From Marinomonas algicola (GTDB taxonomy: Bacteria > Pseudomonadota > Gammaproteobacteria > Pseudomonadales > Marinomonadaceae): a stretch of DNA of 64,000 bases. Positions within the stretch are counted from its first letter, which is position 1; each line of letters opens with the position of its first letter. The translations under genes and the position numbers were made by a program. The stretch lies in NCBI RefSeq assembly GCF_014805825.1, contig NZ_CP061941.1, positions 2,294,001 to 2,358,000 of the forward strand, in the 5' to 3' direction. This document shows, in pieces, positions 44,963 to 54,499 of this stretch. Under the pieces are notes generated by a model that was not told where the DNA came from, searched no databases, and saw only the letters and a program-made list of their open reading frames with translations.

Positions 44963-45286
44963 GACCGCTACCATATCATGGTTATGACGAATATTCCTGT
45001 AAATGGTGAACTATTACTTTATCTATTATTTTCAAAGCCTTAGTGACGCCTTATCCTTTGAATCAAAGTAATATAAGGCAATAAAGCTCTATAACAGAAG
45101 ATTTTGGCTAATTTTGATACCGTCTTGGCCCATGCCCCCTACTCTTCGAATTAAAGCATCTCAAATTAGCCCATGCTTTAAAGGCAAAAATACCCTCAAA
45201 TACATGGTTTCAATTGCTTTGAATCAAAGCATGCTTTTGGACATTTTTGTTACTTTGATTCGAAGCAAACGTGAGTTTTCGTGGGA
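44963..45286. repeat. Palindrome-rich noncoding repeat, copy 1
   Basis: About 320 bp, similar along its length to 45802-46113. It carries four copies of the 13-bp palindrome CTTTGAATCAAAG or close variants at 45056, 45144, 45217 and 45253. The left end resembles the inner end of the umuC fragment at 45813 and the right side is followed by a fic-like scrap at 45324. Confidence 0.8.
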
Positions 45287-45323
45287 ATAAAAACCTCTCA
45301 GCATTACCAGAGGCCTGCAAAAA

Positions 45324-45358
45324 GATGGCAAGTCAATCCCATGATAAAAAGCAGAGAT
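45324..45358 (+). pseudogene. Trace of a fic gene
   Basis: AGATGGCAAGTCAATCCCAT and the following GATAAAAAGCA repeat with one mismatch the sequence at 46448-46478 inside the larger fic fragment (coding KMASQSHDKKQ). It is too short to be a gene and ends in TAA. Confidence 0.6.
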
Positions 45359-45360
45359 AA

Positions 45361-45390
45361 AAAAAGCCGCTTTAGTTGCGGCCTTTTTGT
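45361..45390 (+). terminator. Terminator-like hairpin
   Basis: AAAAAGCCGC and GCGGCCTTTTTG form a G+C-rich stem with a T run; no intact gene precedes it on the plus strand. It probably closes the lost fic-type gene. Confidence 0.65.
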
Positions 45391-45618
45391 TTCGAAAGAT
45401 TGAGAAGTCTTTCGGTAACCCTATCAGGATAACTTGGATTCATCTACTTTAACTAAATACCTGAATTGAAGTCAACTAATCACGGTCGATAACAAATGCA
45501 TAAAACCTTTTATGTGGTAATTCATCCATAGAAAATCAAAATATTCTCTTGATAAACACGCTTAACAATTTTTCCTAAATTAACACTGCAATAATTTCTC
45601 TCTACAAGTTTTTAATGT

Positions 45619-45813
45619 TCAGTTACTATAAACATCAGTTCTCCATACTCTCGGTAGGTCTTTCCACCTTGCCGTACACGCTGATGATAAATGCTCTCGT
45701 TTCATAGACCATTGCGGCGTTGTACCTTGAGCGGCGAAGAATACGCTGCCAAGGCCGCTGAGGTTGATGCGGTCTACCACTCCCATTAAGTGTTTAGAGT
45801 TGACCTCTACCAT
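45619..45813 (-). pseudogene. umuC C-terminal fragment
   Basis: 64 residues matching the last 60 or so of UmuC: VNSKHLMGVVDRINLSGLGSVFFAAQGTTPQWSMKREHLSSACTARWKDLP, against the intact gene at 36128. The identity is lower than for the fragment at 58295, so it is an older or different copy. It joins directly to the palindrome-rich repeat. Confidence 0.88.
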
Positions 45814-46113
45814 CTCAAGGTTATGATGAATATTCCCCTACATGGTGTGCAACGACTTTATATAACATATTCAATGCCTTAGTAAATACCTCCCCTTTGA
45901 ATCAAAGCAACTTTAAGCAAGAAAGCTCTATTTACTAGGATTTTGGCCCATCTTGGCCCATGACCTCTACCCTTCGAATCAAAGCATTTCAAATAGTTCA
46001 TGCCTTAAAGGCAAAAACACCCATAAATACATGGTTTTGATTGCTTTGAATCAAAGCATGATTTTGGACATTTTTGTTACTTTGATTCGTAGTAAACGTG
46101 AGTTTTCGTGAGA
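45802..46113. repeat. Palindrome-rich noncoding repeat, copy 2
   Basis: About 310 bp matching 44963-45286. The 13-bp palindrome or variants occur at 45895, 45972, 46044 and 46080; the last two are 36 bp apart in both copies. It lies between a umuC fragment and a fic fragment. Confidence 0.8.
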
Positions 46114-46341
46114 TTACAATCTTCCCATCACCACAAAAGGTCTACAAAAAATAACCTATAATGTATTATTTTGTAGACCAATTTACAGAATAATTTTCTG
46201 GAAACTAGCCTATTCACTCTCAATTTCCCCTTAGCCACTTCCATTTAATTACTCTTCACAACGACTAGAATGTGATTGCCTACAACATTCACATCAAATT
46301 ATGATTAGATTAATCATGTTATTCAAATCATAGGGTGTGTT

Positions 46342-46545
46342 ATGTGGATATGGCAGCAAGAAAATTTGCCTAACTTTATATGGGATAAAAACGTTGTAGA
46401 ACCAATGTTAAGAGAAGCCCGTCTTAACCAAGGAATACTATTGGGTAAGATGGCCAGTCAATCCCATGATAAAAAGCAAAACAAGCTCAATACACTTTTG
46501 GCTAACATCGTGAACTCAAGCGCAATTGAGGCGCTCAAACTCTAG
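46342..46545 (+). pseudogene. Fic-family protein, N-terminal domain only
   Basis: 67 residues matching the DUF4172 domain at the start of a class of Fic proteins: MWIWQQENLPNFIWDKNVVEPML, ARLNQGILLGKM and LLANIVNSSAIE. Full proteins are about 350-380 residues and continue with the inhibitory and HPFxxGN-bearing Fic core. Here a stop follows SSAIEALKL, so no catalytic part remains. Fic proteins AMPylate target proteins. A matching C-terminal end lies at 60319-60429 on the same strand. Confidence 0.75.
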
Positions 46546-46596
46546 CAGTAAAAATTCCTCCCTAAGTTCTTACTGGATCAGGCTCAAAAGAATAAA

Positions 46597-46629
46597 GGAA
46601 AAAGCCGAGCTACTAGCTCGGCTTTTTCC
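46597..46629. terminator. Strong bidirectional terminator
   Basis: GGAAAAAGCCGAGCTA and TAGCTCGGCTTTTTCC form a perfect 16-bp inverted repeat with A and T runs on both sides. It lies between the fic fragment and the last gene of the copper operon and can serve both. Confidence 0.88.
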
Positions 46630-46672
46630 TTTCAGCTTGATAACCTGTTGGATTTGATGGATCTATCGTTTA

Positions 46673-47116
46673 TCAATACTGTTGATAGACAGTCATCGTA
46701 CCTTGTTGGCTAAACTGAACCACATTAAAACCTTTGTATTGCTGACCTTTTGCAGCCATGCCAGGAGAATACCTTGGCATTCCAGGCACAGCCAACCCTG
46801 ATACATTTTCAGGTTTCTCAAGTATTAAACGTGCCACATCTTGTTCTGGCACATGCCCTTCAATTAAGTAACCGTCGATTACAGCGGTGTGACACGATTG
46901 TAGTTGCATGGGCATACCCGTATCTTTCTTTAAAGAGGACCAGTCTTCTGTGTGATGATAATTAACGGTATATCCCTCTGCCTTCATTAGCTCACCCCAT
47001 TTAACACAACAACCACATGTCGGAGACTTGTAGAGATCTATTATAGGTTGTGCAAACACGCTTGCACTGACTAACGTTAAGATTGAAGCTGCAATGCTTT
47101 TATTTATTACCTTCAT
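46673..47116 (-). CDS. DUF411-family periplasmic protein, copper-associated
   Basis: 147 residues with a signal peptide (cut near SVFAQ, residue 22). The DUF411 motif YKSPTCGCCVKWGELMKAEGY provides CxCC thiols, followed by HTEDWSSLKK and CHTAVIDGYLIEGHVPEQD. This family is regularly found beside copper or silver resistance genes, where the Cys residues are thought to bind metal. It is the last gene of the minus-strand copper block, 24 bp after copA. Ribosome site GAGGTG. Confidence 0.9.
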   Translation of the reverse strand: MKVINKSIAASILTLVSASVFAQPIIDLYKSPTCGCCVKWGELMKAEGYTVNYHHTEDWSSLKKDTGMPMQLQSCHTAVIDGYLIEGHVPEQDVARLILEKPENVSGLAVPGMPRYSPGMAAKGQQYKGFNVVQFSQQGTMTVYQQY

Positions 47117-47139
47117 ATATTCACCTCTTTCAAAATTAG

Positions 47140-49488
47140 CTATTTACTATTAATTTGGCTATCTGATAATTTTACCGCCCGCAGCCTTAAAGCATTTAGT
47201 ATGACACTCACCGAGGACAACGACATAGCTGCAGCGGCAAAAATAGGCGATAAGAGAATACCTGTAAACGGATAAAGTACTCCTGCAGCAATCGGTACTC
47301 CTGCCATGTTATAAATGAATGCAAAGAACAGGTTCTGCCGAATATTATGCATGGTTGCTCGGGATAATCGTCGCGCTTCCACTATGCCCATCAGATCGCC
47401 ACGCAACAAAGTAATGCCCGCACTTTCTATGGCCACGTCGGTTCCTGTGCCCATCGCAATACCTACATCAGCAGTTACCAAGGCTAACGCATCATTTACA
47501 CCATCTCCAGCCATAACAACAACACGCCCCTCATTCTTAAGTTGTTGAATAACCTTACCTTTATCTTCCGGCAACACTTCTGCTTTCACTTCATCAATGT
47601 GGAGCTTGCGGGCTACGGCTTCAGCGGAAGTAAGGTTATCTCCAGTCAGCATCACCACCCGAATTCCTTCCTTCTGCAGAGCGATTATTGCCGCTTTGGA
47701 GGTATCCTTGACAGGGTCTGCAATTGCCAGCAAACCACAAACCTTCCCGTCAACCGCGGCAAAGATTACTGTGGCACCGTCTTCTCGAAGTTGGTTAGCT
47801 TCTTCCTCAAAAGTTGAAGTATTAACATTTTCTGACTGCATTAACAGTCGATTACCAAGCAGAACCCTTTTTCCATCGACTTCACCGGTAACGCCTTTGC
47901 CGTTCGGTGAGTCGAAATCTATGGCGTCTGGCAGAGTTAGATTCATGGTCTTAGCTTTATCTAAAATGGCATGAGCTAACGGATGCTCGCTGCCTTTTTC
48001 AAGACTACCGGAATAACGCATCAAATCCTCATCGCTGAAACCGTTTGCCAAGGCCAGTTTTGTCACCTGAGGCTTACCTTCGGTCAAGGTCCCGGTTTTA
48101 TCCACTACCACTGTGTCTACTTTTTCCATCCGCTCCAATGCTTCAGCATCTCGGATCAAGACACCGATCTGAGCCCCACGACCAACACCGACCATGATCG
48201 ACATAGGAGTCGCCAGACCCAAGGCACAGGGACAAGCAATAATCAGCACACTCACAGCTGCGATCAGACCAAAGGCCATGGGTGGCGTTGGACCGACGAT
48301 AGACCAGACTCCGAATGCAATGATAGAGACCAACAGAACCACCGGAACGAACCAACTAGCCACTTTGTCAGCCATTCCCTGAATAGGCGCACGACTTCGC
48401 TGTGCACTGGCAACCATCTGGACGATCTGGGACAACATTGTGTCACGACCTACTTTGTCAGCCCGTAAAATAAAACTGCCTTGCTGATTAATGCTACCAC
48501 CAACTACTTGATCTCCAGTCTTTTTACTAACTGCCAGGGGTTCACCAGTGACCATGGATTCATCAACATTGGAACGGCCTTCAAGCACTTCGCCATCTAG
48601 AGGCACCTTATCGCCAGGTCTAACTCGCAATCGATCGCCAACCTTAACTTGATCGAGCGCCACATCAGACTCACTGCCGTCATCGTCCAGTTTTCTTGCC
48701 GTAGCCGGAGCTAGATCCAATAGAGCTTTGATAGCGCCAGAGGTTTTTTCTCGAGCTCGAAGTTCAAGTACCTGACCCAACAACACCAGCACAACAATGA
48801 CAGCGGCCGCCTCGAAATACACTGCGACTGAGCCATCGTCAGCGTGAAAAGCGTCAGGAAATATCTGCGGAGTCAAGGTTGCGACAAAACTGTACAACAG
48901 AGAAACACCCGTACCGATGGCAATAAGTGTGAACATATTAAGATTACTATTAAGTACAGATTTCCAACCGCGTACAAAGAATGGTCCACCACACCAAACG
49001 ACCACTGGAGTAGCTAAAGCCAACTGAATCCAATTGGATATTTGTGGCGACACAATATGGTCAACCTTAAAGAGATGGCCTCCCATTTCGATCAAAAAAA
49101 CCGGAAGTGCCAGAGCCAGACCAATCCAGAATCGACGAGTCATGTCGGCGAGCTCTACTGAAGGGCCGTCGTCGAGGCTTACTTCCTCAGGTTCCAGCGA
49201 CATGCCACAAATCGGGCAGTCACCGGGGCCTTGTTGACGGACTTCTGGATGCATAGGACAGGTAAACATGGTTCCGGCCGCAACCGGCTCTGTTTGCTCA
49301 TTTTCTTCGTTGAGATACTTCTCTGGATTATTATCGAACTTCAACTGACAACCAGAAGAACAGAAATACCAAGTCTTATCGACATGCTGACTACTATATT
49401 TTGCAGTTCGAGTATCTACCGACATTTTGCACACAGGGTCATGCACCCCATGGCTTTTATGTTCATGATGATTCGTGTGTTCACTCAT
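47140..49488 (-). CDS. copA: Copper-exporting P1B-type ATPase CopA
   Basis: 782 residues from the ATG at 49488 (AAGGAGCAC ribosome site). The N-terminus carries a His-rich start, a YHS/TRASH-type segment (HDPVCKMSVD, WYFCSSGCQLKF) and a heavy-metal-binding segment (FTCPMHPEVRQQGPGDCPICGM) in place of the usual HMA domain. Core motifs: CPC in IACPCALGLA, DKTGTLTEGKP with the phosphorylated Asp, TGDN, and GDGVNDALAL. It pumps Cu(I) or Ag(I) out of the cytoplasm. It overlaps the stop of the preceding small membrane protein gene. Confidence 0.95.
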   Translation of the reverse strand: MSEHTNHHEHKSHGVHDPVCKMSVDTRTAKYSSQHVDKTWYFCSSGCQLKFDNNPEKYLNEENEQTEPVAAGTMFTCPMHPEVRQQGPGDCPICGMSLEPEEVSLDDGPSVELADMTRRFWIGLALALPVFLIEMGGHLFKVDHIVSPQISNWIQLALATPVVVWCGGPFFVRGWKSVLNSNLNMFTLIAIGTGVSLLYSFVATLTPQIFPDAFHADDGSVAVYFEAAAVIVVLVLLGQVLELRAREKTSGAIKALLDLAPATARKLDDDGSESDVALDQVKVGDRLRVRPGDKVPLDGEVLEGRSNVDESMVTGEPLAVSKKTGDQVVGGSINQQGSFILRADKVGRDTMLSQIVQMVASAQRSRAPIQGMADKVASWFVPVVLLVSIIAFGVWSIVGPTPPMAFGLIAAVSVLIIACPCALGLATPMSIMVGVGRGAQIGVLIRDAEALERMEKVDTVVVDKTGTLTEGKPQVTKLALANGFSDEDLMRYSGSLEKGSEHPLAHAILDKAKTMNLTLPDAIDFDSPNGKGVTGEVDGKRVLLGNRLLMQSENVNTSTFEEEANQLREDGATVIFAAVDGKVCGLLAIADPVKDTSKAAIIALQKEGIRVVMLTGDNLTSAEAVARKLHIDEVKAEVLPEDKGKVIQQLKNEGRVVVMAGDGVNDALALVTADVGIAMGTGTDVAIESAGITLLRGDLMGIVEARRLSRATMHNIRQNLFFAFIYNMAGVPIAAGVLYPFTGILLSPIFAAAAMSLSSVSVILNALRLRAVKLSDSQINSK

Positions 49489-49708
49489 ATTGTGCTCCTT
49501 TTTTACTCGCGGGCCAGTCAGAAAAAGCAATGAAATACAACAAAATCAGATTGACCATTGGGACCAGTATCAGCAGTCCCAGCCAGCCAGAATATCCAGC
49601 TCGCTTGCATATTCTATAGACAGGTATAACGACTAAGGTCGCAATCACTAACATCCATAACCAGTGTCCTGCCCACATTGTGCTACCAAACATACTTTCG
49701 TTCATCAT
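49481..49708 (-). CDS. Small membrane protein upstream of copA
   Basis: 75 residues (or 74 from the second Met) with two membrane segments: HWLWMLVIATLVVIPVYRIC and LGLLILVPMVNLILLYFIAF, the latter after GYSGWLG, a motif of small DUF805/DUF5684-like membrane proteins. Its stop overlaps the start region of copA (ATGAGTGA), so translation is coupled. A role in copper handling is only suggested by position. Confidence 0.75.
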   Translation of the reverse strand: MMNESMFGSTMWAGHWLWMLVIATLVVIPVYRICKRAGYSGWLGLLILVPMVNLILLYFIAFSDWPASKKGAQYE

Positions 49709-49946
49709 GGTATTGTCCTTTCTTTTATATTGTTGAAATTAATGGTGATGCGAGTGAAGCTTTTATTTTTCGCCTCACCGCTCATCCTTTATTTCTTGTA
49801 AAAAAGCTTAAATCCAAGCTGTCACGCCATTAGACTGCCTAATGAAATAAATGTTTTAACAATAAAAAGGCGTTAATATCGGCTCTTGTCTGACTCTTCC
49901 TCTACCATTTCACCAACTAAAACAACGAAAATTAATAGAACTCCAA

Positions 49947-50840
49947 TCAATGCATTGGAAGCCCAACAAAGGTGGTAAACATGGCAGTGACCGCCAAGAT
50001 CGCAGCCGCGACAATTTTTTCGGTTAAAATGGATTTTTGAATAACATTCGCATTGCCACGCTCTAAAATGAGCGGCACAAGATACAATTTATGATACGCT
50101 GCCATCGCAAGAATAACGGCAACCAGAGCAAGCTTGACCATCAACCAAAAGCCATAGTCTGATGACAGTAAACCTTGCCATCCTGTCAATTCATAGCTCA
50201 TCCAGACGCCACAAAGTAATAAAATCGACACGGTAATAACCGCCAGCTTACCAAAGTTCTCTAATACTATATTGGACTCTTCAACTGTTGCGTGGCGCAC
50301 CGTTAGCCACAATGGAAACAACAATCCCAACCACCATGCAGCGATTAAGATGTGAATGAAAAATATCACTTGATAATACCAAGCTTGGCTCATCGAGTGC
50401 CCAGAAAGAGAAAACGAATACACTAAGCTAGCAATACCAAAAGAAGCGACCAGCAATGATAAAGGGGAATACGGCCAAACATTCTCGCTACTTCCCTGCC
50501 CCAATAAAATCAGAGCCAGCGCCACAATAACGTAGCCGGACAAATTAACCATCACAATGCTGCCAGCAGCGGAATCCCAATAGATAGAAACCATCTCTGG
50601 ATCAAACATAGACCAAAGACCTTCCTCCATTGCAGCGCCAACCAGAATAAAGAAATACGCCACCGTAGCCGCACTTCCCACCAGCACGCCGACTTTTATA
50701 TACCCTTTTATACAGAGCAATAAAACAGGCTGATGGCGCAGCAAATTGAACGCAAACAAACCACCAACAACACTGGATACACCAAAGTACAACATCCAAC
50801 GTGTCAATAATTGCGCGACCTCCCAACTCGTTAACGCCAT
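49947..50840 (-). CDS. copD: CopD-family copper resistance membrane protein
   Basis: 297 residues with about eight membrane segments. CopD features: an HILIAAWWLGLLFPLWL stretch, SLSGHSMSQAW with a potential metal-binding His/Met, and AAYHKLYLVPLIL near the C-terminus. CopD proteins act with CopC in copper movement across the inner membrane. It follows copC by 52 bp on the same strand. Confidence 0.88.
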   Translation of the reverse strand: MALTSWEVAQLLTRWMLYFGVSSVVGGLFAFNLLRHQPVLLLCIKGYIKVGVLVGSAATVAYFFILVGAAMEEGLWSMFDPEMVSIYWDSAAGSIVMVNLSGYVIVALALILLGQGSSENVWPYSPLSLLVASFGIASLVYSFSLSGHSMSQAWYYQVIFFIHILIAAWWLGLLFPLWLTVRHATVEESNIVLENFGKLAVITVSILLLCGVWMSYELTGWQGLLSSDYGFWLMVKLALVAVILAMAAYHKLYLVPLILERGNANVIQKSILTEKIVAAAILAVTAMFTTFVGLPMH

Positions 50841-50892
50841 ACCGCCTCCCGTTATTTTTTGCTCTATTACTCAAATGAACTGCCGCGAACCA

Positions 50893-51240
50893 TTAATGCT
50901 GCATAAAGCTATACGACCCTTTCATCATGTGCCCATCTTCCCCCATGGCTTTCCACTGAACAGAATACGTATCTGGCGTCAGTTTCGGCAGCATGGCTTT
51001 AAAATGCTCCGTTGCTGCGGCTTTACGGTCATATTTAATCGCCACGGGCTTATTATCCGACCCAATCACTTTCAAACTCACTACTTGCATGGGCTGTTGA
51101 AAATGCATTTCTACGCGCTCAGCTTGTGCCATTAGCATGGAACCATCTTCTGGGTATGTCATTTTCATCATGCCGTGTGCATATACGTTTACAGCAGCTG
51201 TCATTGCGAATACAGAAAGCGCTAATTTGATTTTGTTCAT
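50893..51240 (-). CDS. copC: CopC-family periplasmic copper-binding protein
   Basis: 115 residues, signal peptide cut before HGMMKMTYPEDGS, so the mature protein starts with the N-terminal His of the CopC Cu(II) site. Later Met/His residues (GEDGHMMKGSYSF) complete the cupredoxin-like copper site. It is paired with copD immediately downstream and lies after cusA on the same strand. The length is typical for CopC. Confidence 0.9.
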   Translation of the reverse strand: MNKIKLALSVFAMTAAVNVYAHGMMKMTYPEDGSMLMAQAERVEMHFQQPMQVVSLKVIGSDNKPVAIKYDRKAAATEHFKAMLPKLTPDTYSVQWKAMGEDGHMMKGSYSFMQH

Positions 51241-51370
51241 ACTATGATCCTTTAAAGTTTAATTGCTTTGAGCTTAATATTTGTTTGCACTGGCACAAAG
51301 AGGAGCCCACCTGTACCAGCATTTTGTGCGGCTCTGAAAAACCGCGTTTTACATCGATTGAAACAAACAC

Positions 51371-54300
51371 TCATTTCAATGAAGATTTTTTCCATATAAA
51401 GTACACCGCAGGCAAAACTAATAACGTCAGTACGACCGCGCTCACCATACCGCCAACCATAGGTGCAGCGATTCGACTCATCACCTCCGATCCCGTTCCA
51501 GTACCATATAAAATTGGCAGCAAGCCGATAATGATAGATACCGCCGTCATCATCACCGGACGAACTCGCATGCCAGCGCCGTGAAGCACCGCATGGTAAA
51601 GCGTGTCCGCGCGAGGTAAGACGCCTTTTTCAGCGCATTTACTTTGTGTCTCAGTCCAAGCTTGATTCAAATACATCAGCATAATGACGCCGATTTCCAC
51701 GGCCACGCCAGCCAGCGCAATGAAGCCAACCCCCACCGCAACCGAGAAATTGAAGCCAGACAAATACATCAGCCAGATACTGCCCACCATAGCAAATGGC
51801 AAGGTGCCCATAATGATCGCCACCTCGAAGAAATTACGGAAGTTGATATACAAGAGGACAACAATGATGGCCAATGTAAGCGGCACGACATAGGTCAGCT
51901 TTTCTTTTGCCCGTTGCATATACTCATATTGACCAGACCAATTTAATGAATAACCTGCTGGTAATTGCACTTGGTCTGCTACGATTTTTTGTGCGTTTTC
52001 GACATAACGGCCAATATCTACACCCTCAATGTCCACAAAGGTCCAACCGTTTAAACGCGCGTTTTCACTTTTTAATCCTGGCGGACCTTCTTCCACATAA
52101 ACATCAGCAATATCCCCTAAAGCAATTCGTAAACCATTCGGAGTCACGATTGGCAAAAGGGCTAATTGCTCGGGTGAATCACGATATTCCTGTGGATAGC
52201 GAACATTAATGGGATAGCGCTCAAGCCCCTCAATAGTATTAGTGACATTCATGCCACCCACCGCCGAAGAGATAAGCTCTTGAACATCTTGAATGTTCAA
52301 CCCATAACGCGATGCCTTCGCGCGATTAATGTCTATATTGACGTAACGACCACCGGCCACACGCTCAGAATAAACCGATGCCGTGCCCTCAACTGGTTTC
52401 AAGATTTTCTCTAGCTGCAAACCAATATCTTGAATCACTTTCAGATCAGGACCTGCAACCTTTATACCCACAGGGGTTTTGATGCCCGTTGCCAGCATGT
52501 CGATTCGTGTTTTGATCGGCATTACCCAAGCGTTAGTAATGCCAGGGATCTTGACCAGCTGATCAAGCTCTTGCTTGATCTTGTCGCTGGTCATGCCGTC
52601 TCGCCATTCAGAGTGAGGCTTGAGTTGAATAAAGGTTTCGATCATCGTCAAAGGTGCTGGGTCTGTCGCGGTTTCTGCACGGCCAACCTTCCCAAAGACA
52701 GTTTTCACTTCTGGCAAGGTCGCAATCAGTTTATTGGTTTGCTGTAATACCTGACGTGCTTGTCCGATGGAGATCCCCGGATACGCTGTTGGCATATACA
52801 TCAAATCACCTTCGTCTAAGTTAGGAATAAACTCACTTCCCAACTTATTTAACGGCCACATACCAATGGCGAATATAGCAATCGCTACCAAAATGGTCGT
52901 TTTCGGAAAATTCAACACAGCTTTTAACGCCGGCATATACACCGCAATCAAAGCCCGATTAACAGGGTTTTTATGCTCAGGCAAAACCTTACCTCGCACA
53001 AAGTACCCCATCAAAACAGGGACGAGGGTGATGGCTAATGCCGCCGATGCAGCCATTGCATAGGTTTTGGTATAGGCCAACGGGCCAAACATTCGCCCTT
53101 CTTGGGATTCCAAGGTAAACACAGGCACAAAACTGACGGTGATAATCAACAGGCTAAAAAATAATGCGGGGCCAACTTCGGTAGCCGCGGCGGTCACAAT
53201 CTGCCAGCGGTTTTCCTTGGTCATTTCGACTTTCTCCATATGCTTATGGAGGTTTTCTATCATAACGATTGCGCCATCGATCATGGCACCGATGGCAATC
53301 GCAATACCGCCAAGCGACATGATATTGGCATTAATTCCCTGCAAATGCATGACGATGAAAGCAGTCAAAATACCGACTGGCAGACTGATAATGGCCACCA
53401 AAGAGGAACGCACATGAAAAAGAAACACCATACAAACCAATGCAACCACAAAGAACTCTTCCAGCAGTTTGGTCCATAAATTCTCCACGGCACGATCAAT
53501 CAAACCAGAACGGTCATAAACCGTCACCACCTCAACGCCTTTTGGCAAACTGGATTTCAAAGTTTCCAATTTCGCTTTTACGCCTTCGATGGTTTTCTGT
53601 GCGTTTTCACCAAAACGCATCACCACCACGCCGCCGACAGTTTCGCCTTCACCATTGAGATCTGCTAACCCTCGACGCATTTGTGGGCCAATACCAACGT
53701 CTGCAACATCTTTGATCGTCAACGGTGTGCCACTTTCACTGACGCCAAGCGGAATCATTTCAATATCTTCGACGCTCTGTATATAACCAGACGCTCGAAC
53801 CATGTATTCAGCTTCAGCCATTTCAATGACCGACGCGCCGACCTCCTGATTACCGCGTTTGATAGCATTTTGAATGTGGTTCAATGGCATGTTTAACGCG
53901 CGTAACTTATCTGGATTCACACTTACCTGATACTGCTTCACCATACCGCCAATGGGTGCCACTTCCGATACGCCAGGCACGGTTTGTAATTCATACTTCA
54001 AGAACCAGTCTTGCAATGATCGCAATTGACTCAAGTCGTTTTGACCAGTTCTATCGACCAAAGCGTACAAATACACCCAGCCAACACCCGTTGCATCTGG
54101 CCCCAATTGCGCCCTTGCGTTACCAGGCAAGGATGGCGCAACCTGACTTAAATATTCCAGCACTCGGCTTCGCGCCCAGTACATATCGGTATCTTCATCA
54201 AAAATTACGTACACATACGAATCCCCAAAGAACGAATAACCACGCACTGTTTGAGCACCGGGCACAGACAACATCGCCGTGGTCAACGGGTACGTAACCT

Positions 54301-54490
54301 GATCTTCCACAACTTGTGGCGCTTGTCCTGGATAACTGGTTTTAATGATGACCTGCACATCAGACAAGTCAGGAATGGCATCAACGGGTGTATTCTTTAA
54401 CGAATACAAGCCAGCGCCCACTAAAATAAAAGTAGCCAATAACACCATGAATCGGTTGTTTATGGACCAACGAATGATCGCTTCAATCAT
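51371..54490 (-). CDS. cusA: Heavy-metal RND efflux pump CusA/CzcA family
   Basis: 1039 residues, full length. It begins MIEAIIRWSINNRFMVLLATFILVG; RND motifs include PDLSDVQVIIKTSYPGQAPQVVEDQVTYPLT, the transmembrane GGIAIAIGAMIDGAIVMIEN with charged residues, and RPVMMTAVSIIIGLLPIL. The periplasmic segment GIKVAGPDLKVIQDIG fits the Cu/Ag (CusA) branch. It exports periplasmic Cu(I)/Ag(I) with CusB and CusC encoded just upstream; CusB ends 10 bp before it. Confidence 0.94.
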   Translation of the reverse strand: MIEAIIRWSINNRFMVLLATFILVGAGLYSLKNTPVDAIPDLSDVQVIIKTSYPGQAPQVVEDQVTYPLTTAMLSVPGAQTVRGYSFFGDSYVYVIFDEDTDMYWARSRVLEYLSQVAPSLPGNARAQLGPDATGVGWVYLYALVDRTGQNDLSQLRSLQDWFLKYELQTVPGVSEVAPIGGMVKQYQVSVNPDKLRALNMPLNHIQNAIKRGNQEVGASVIEMAEAEYMVRASGYIQSVEDIEMIPLGVSESGTPLTIKDVADVGIGPQMRRGLADLNGEGETVGGVVVMRFGENAQKTIEGVKAKLETLKSSLPKGVEVVTVYDRSGLIDRAVENLWTKLLEEFFVVALVCMVFLFHVRSSLVAIISLPVGILTAFIVMHLQGINANIMSLGGIAIAIGAMIDGAIVMIENLHKHMEKVEMTKENRWQIVTAAATEVGPALFFSLLIITVSFVPVFTLESQEGRMFGPLAYTKTYAMAASAALAITLVPVLMGYFVRGKVLPEHKNPVNRALIAVYMPALKAVLNFPKTTILVAIAIFAIGMWPLNKLGSEFIPNLDEGDLMYMPTAYPGISIGQARQVLQQTNKLIATLPEVKTVFGKVGRAETATDPAPLTMIETFIQLKPHSEWRDGMTSDKIKQELDQLVKIPGITNAWVMPIKTRIDMLATGIKTPVGIKVAGPDLKVIQDIGLQLEKILKPVEGTASVYSERVAGGRYVNIDINRAKASRYGLNIQDVQELISSAVGGMNVTNTIEGLERYPINVRYPQEYRDSPEQLALLPIVTPNGLRIALGDIADVYVEEGPPGLKSENARLNGWTFVDIEGVDIGRYVENAQKIVADQVQLPAGYSLNWSGQYEYMQRAKEKLTYVVPLTLAIIVVLLYINFRNFFEVAIIMGTLPFAMVGSIWLMYLSGFNFSVAVGVGFIALAGVAVEIGVIMLMYLNQAWTETQSKCAEKGVLPRADTLYHAVLHGAGMRVRPVMMTAVSIIIGLLPILYGTGTGSEVMSRIAAPMVGGMVSAVVLTLLVLPAVYFIWKKSSLK

Positions 54491-54499
54491 GATATTCCC

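Noticed and set aside
44963..46113. CRISPR array suggested by repeated CTTTGAATCAAAG
   Set aside because: The repeats are 13 bp with irregular spacing and the spacers are themselves conserved between the two copies.
47983..48468. 161-residue frame antisense to copA
   Set aside because: It is a shadow of copA; the composition (His/Thr/Gln-rich) follows from the complementary codons.
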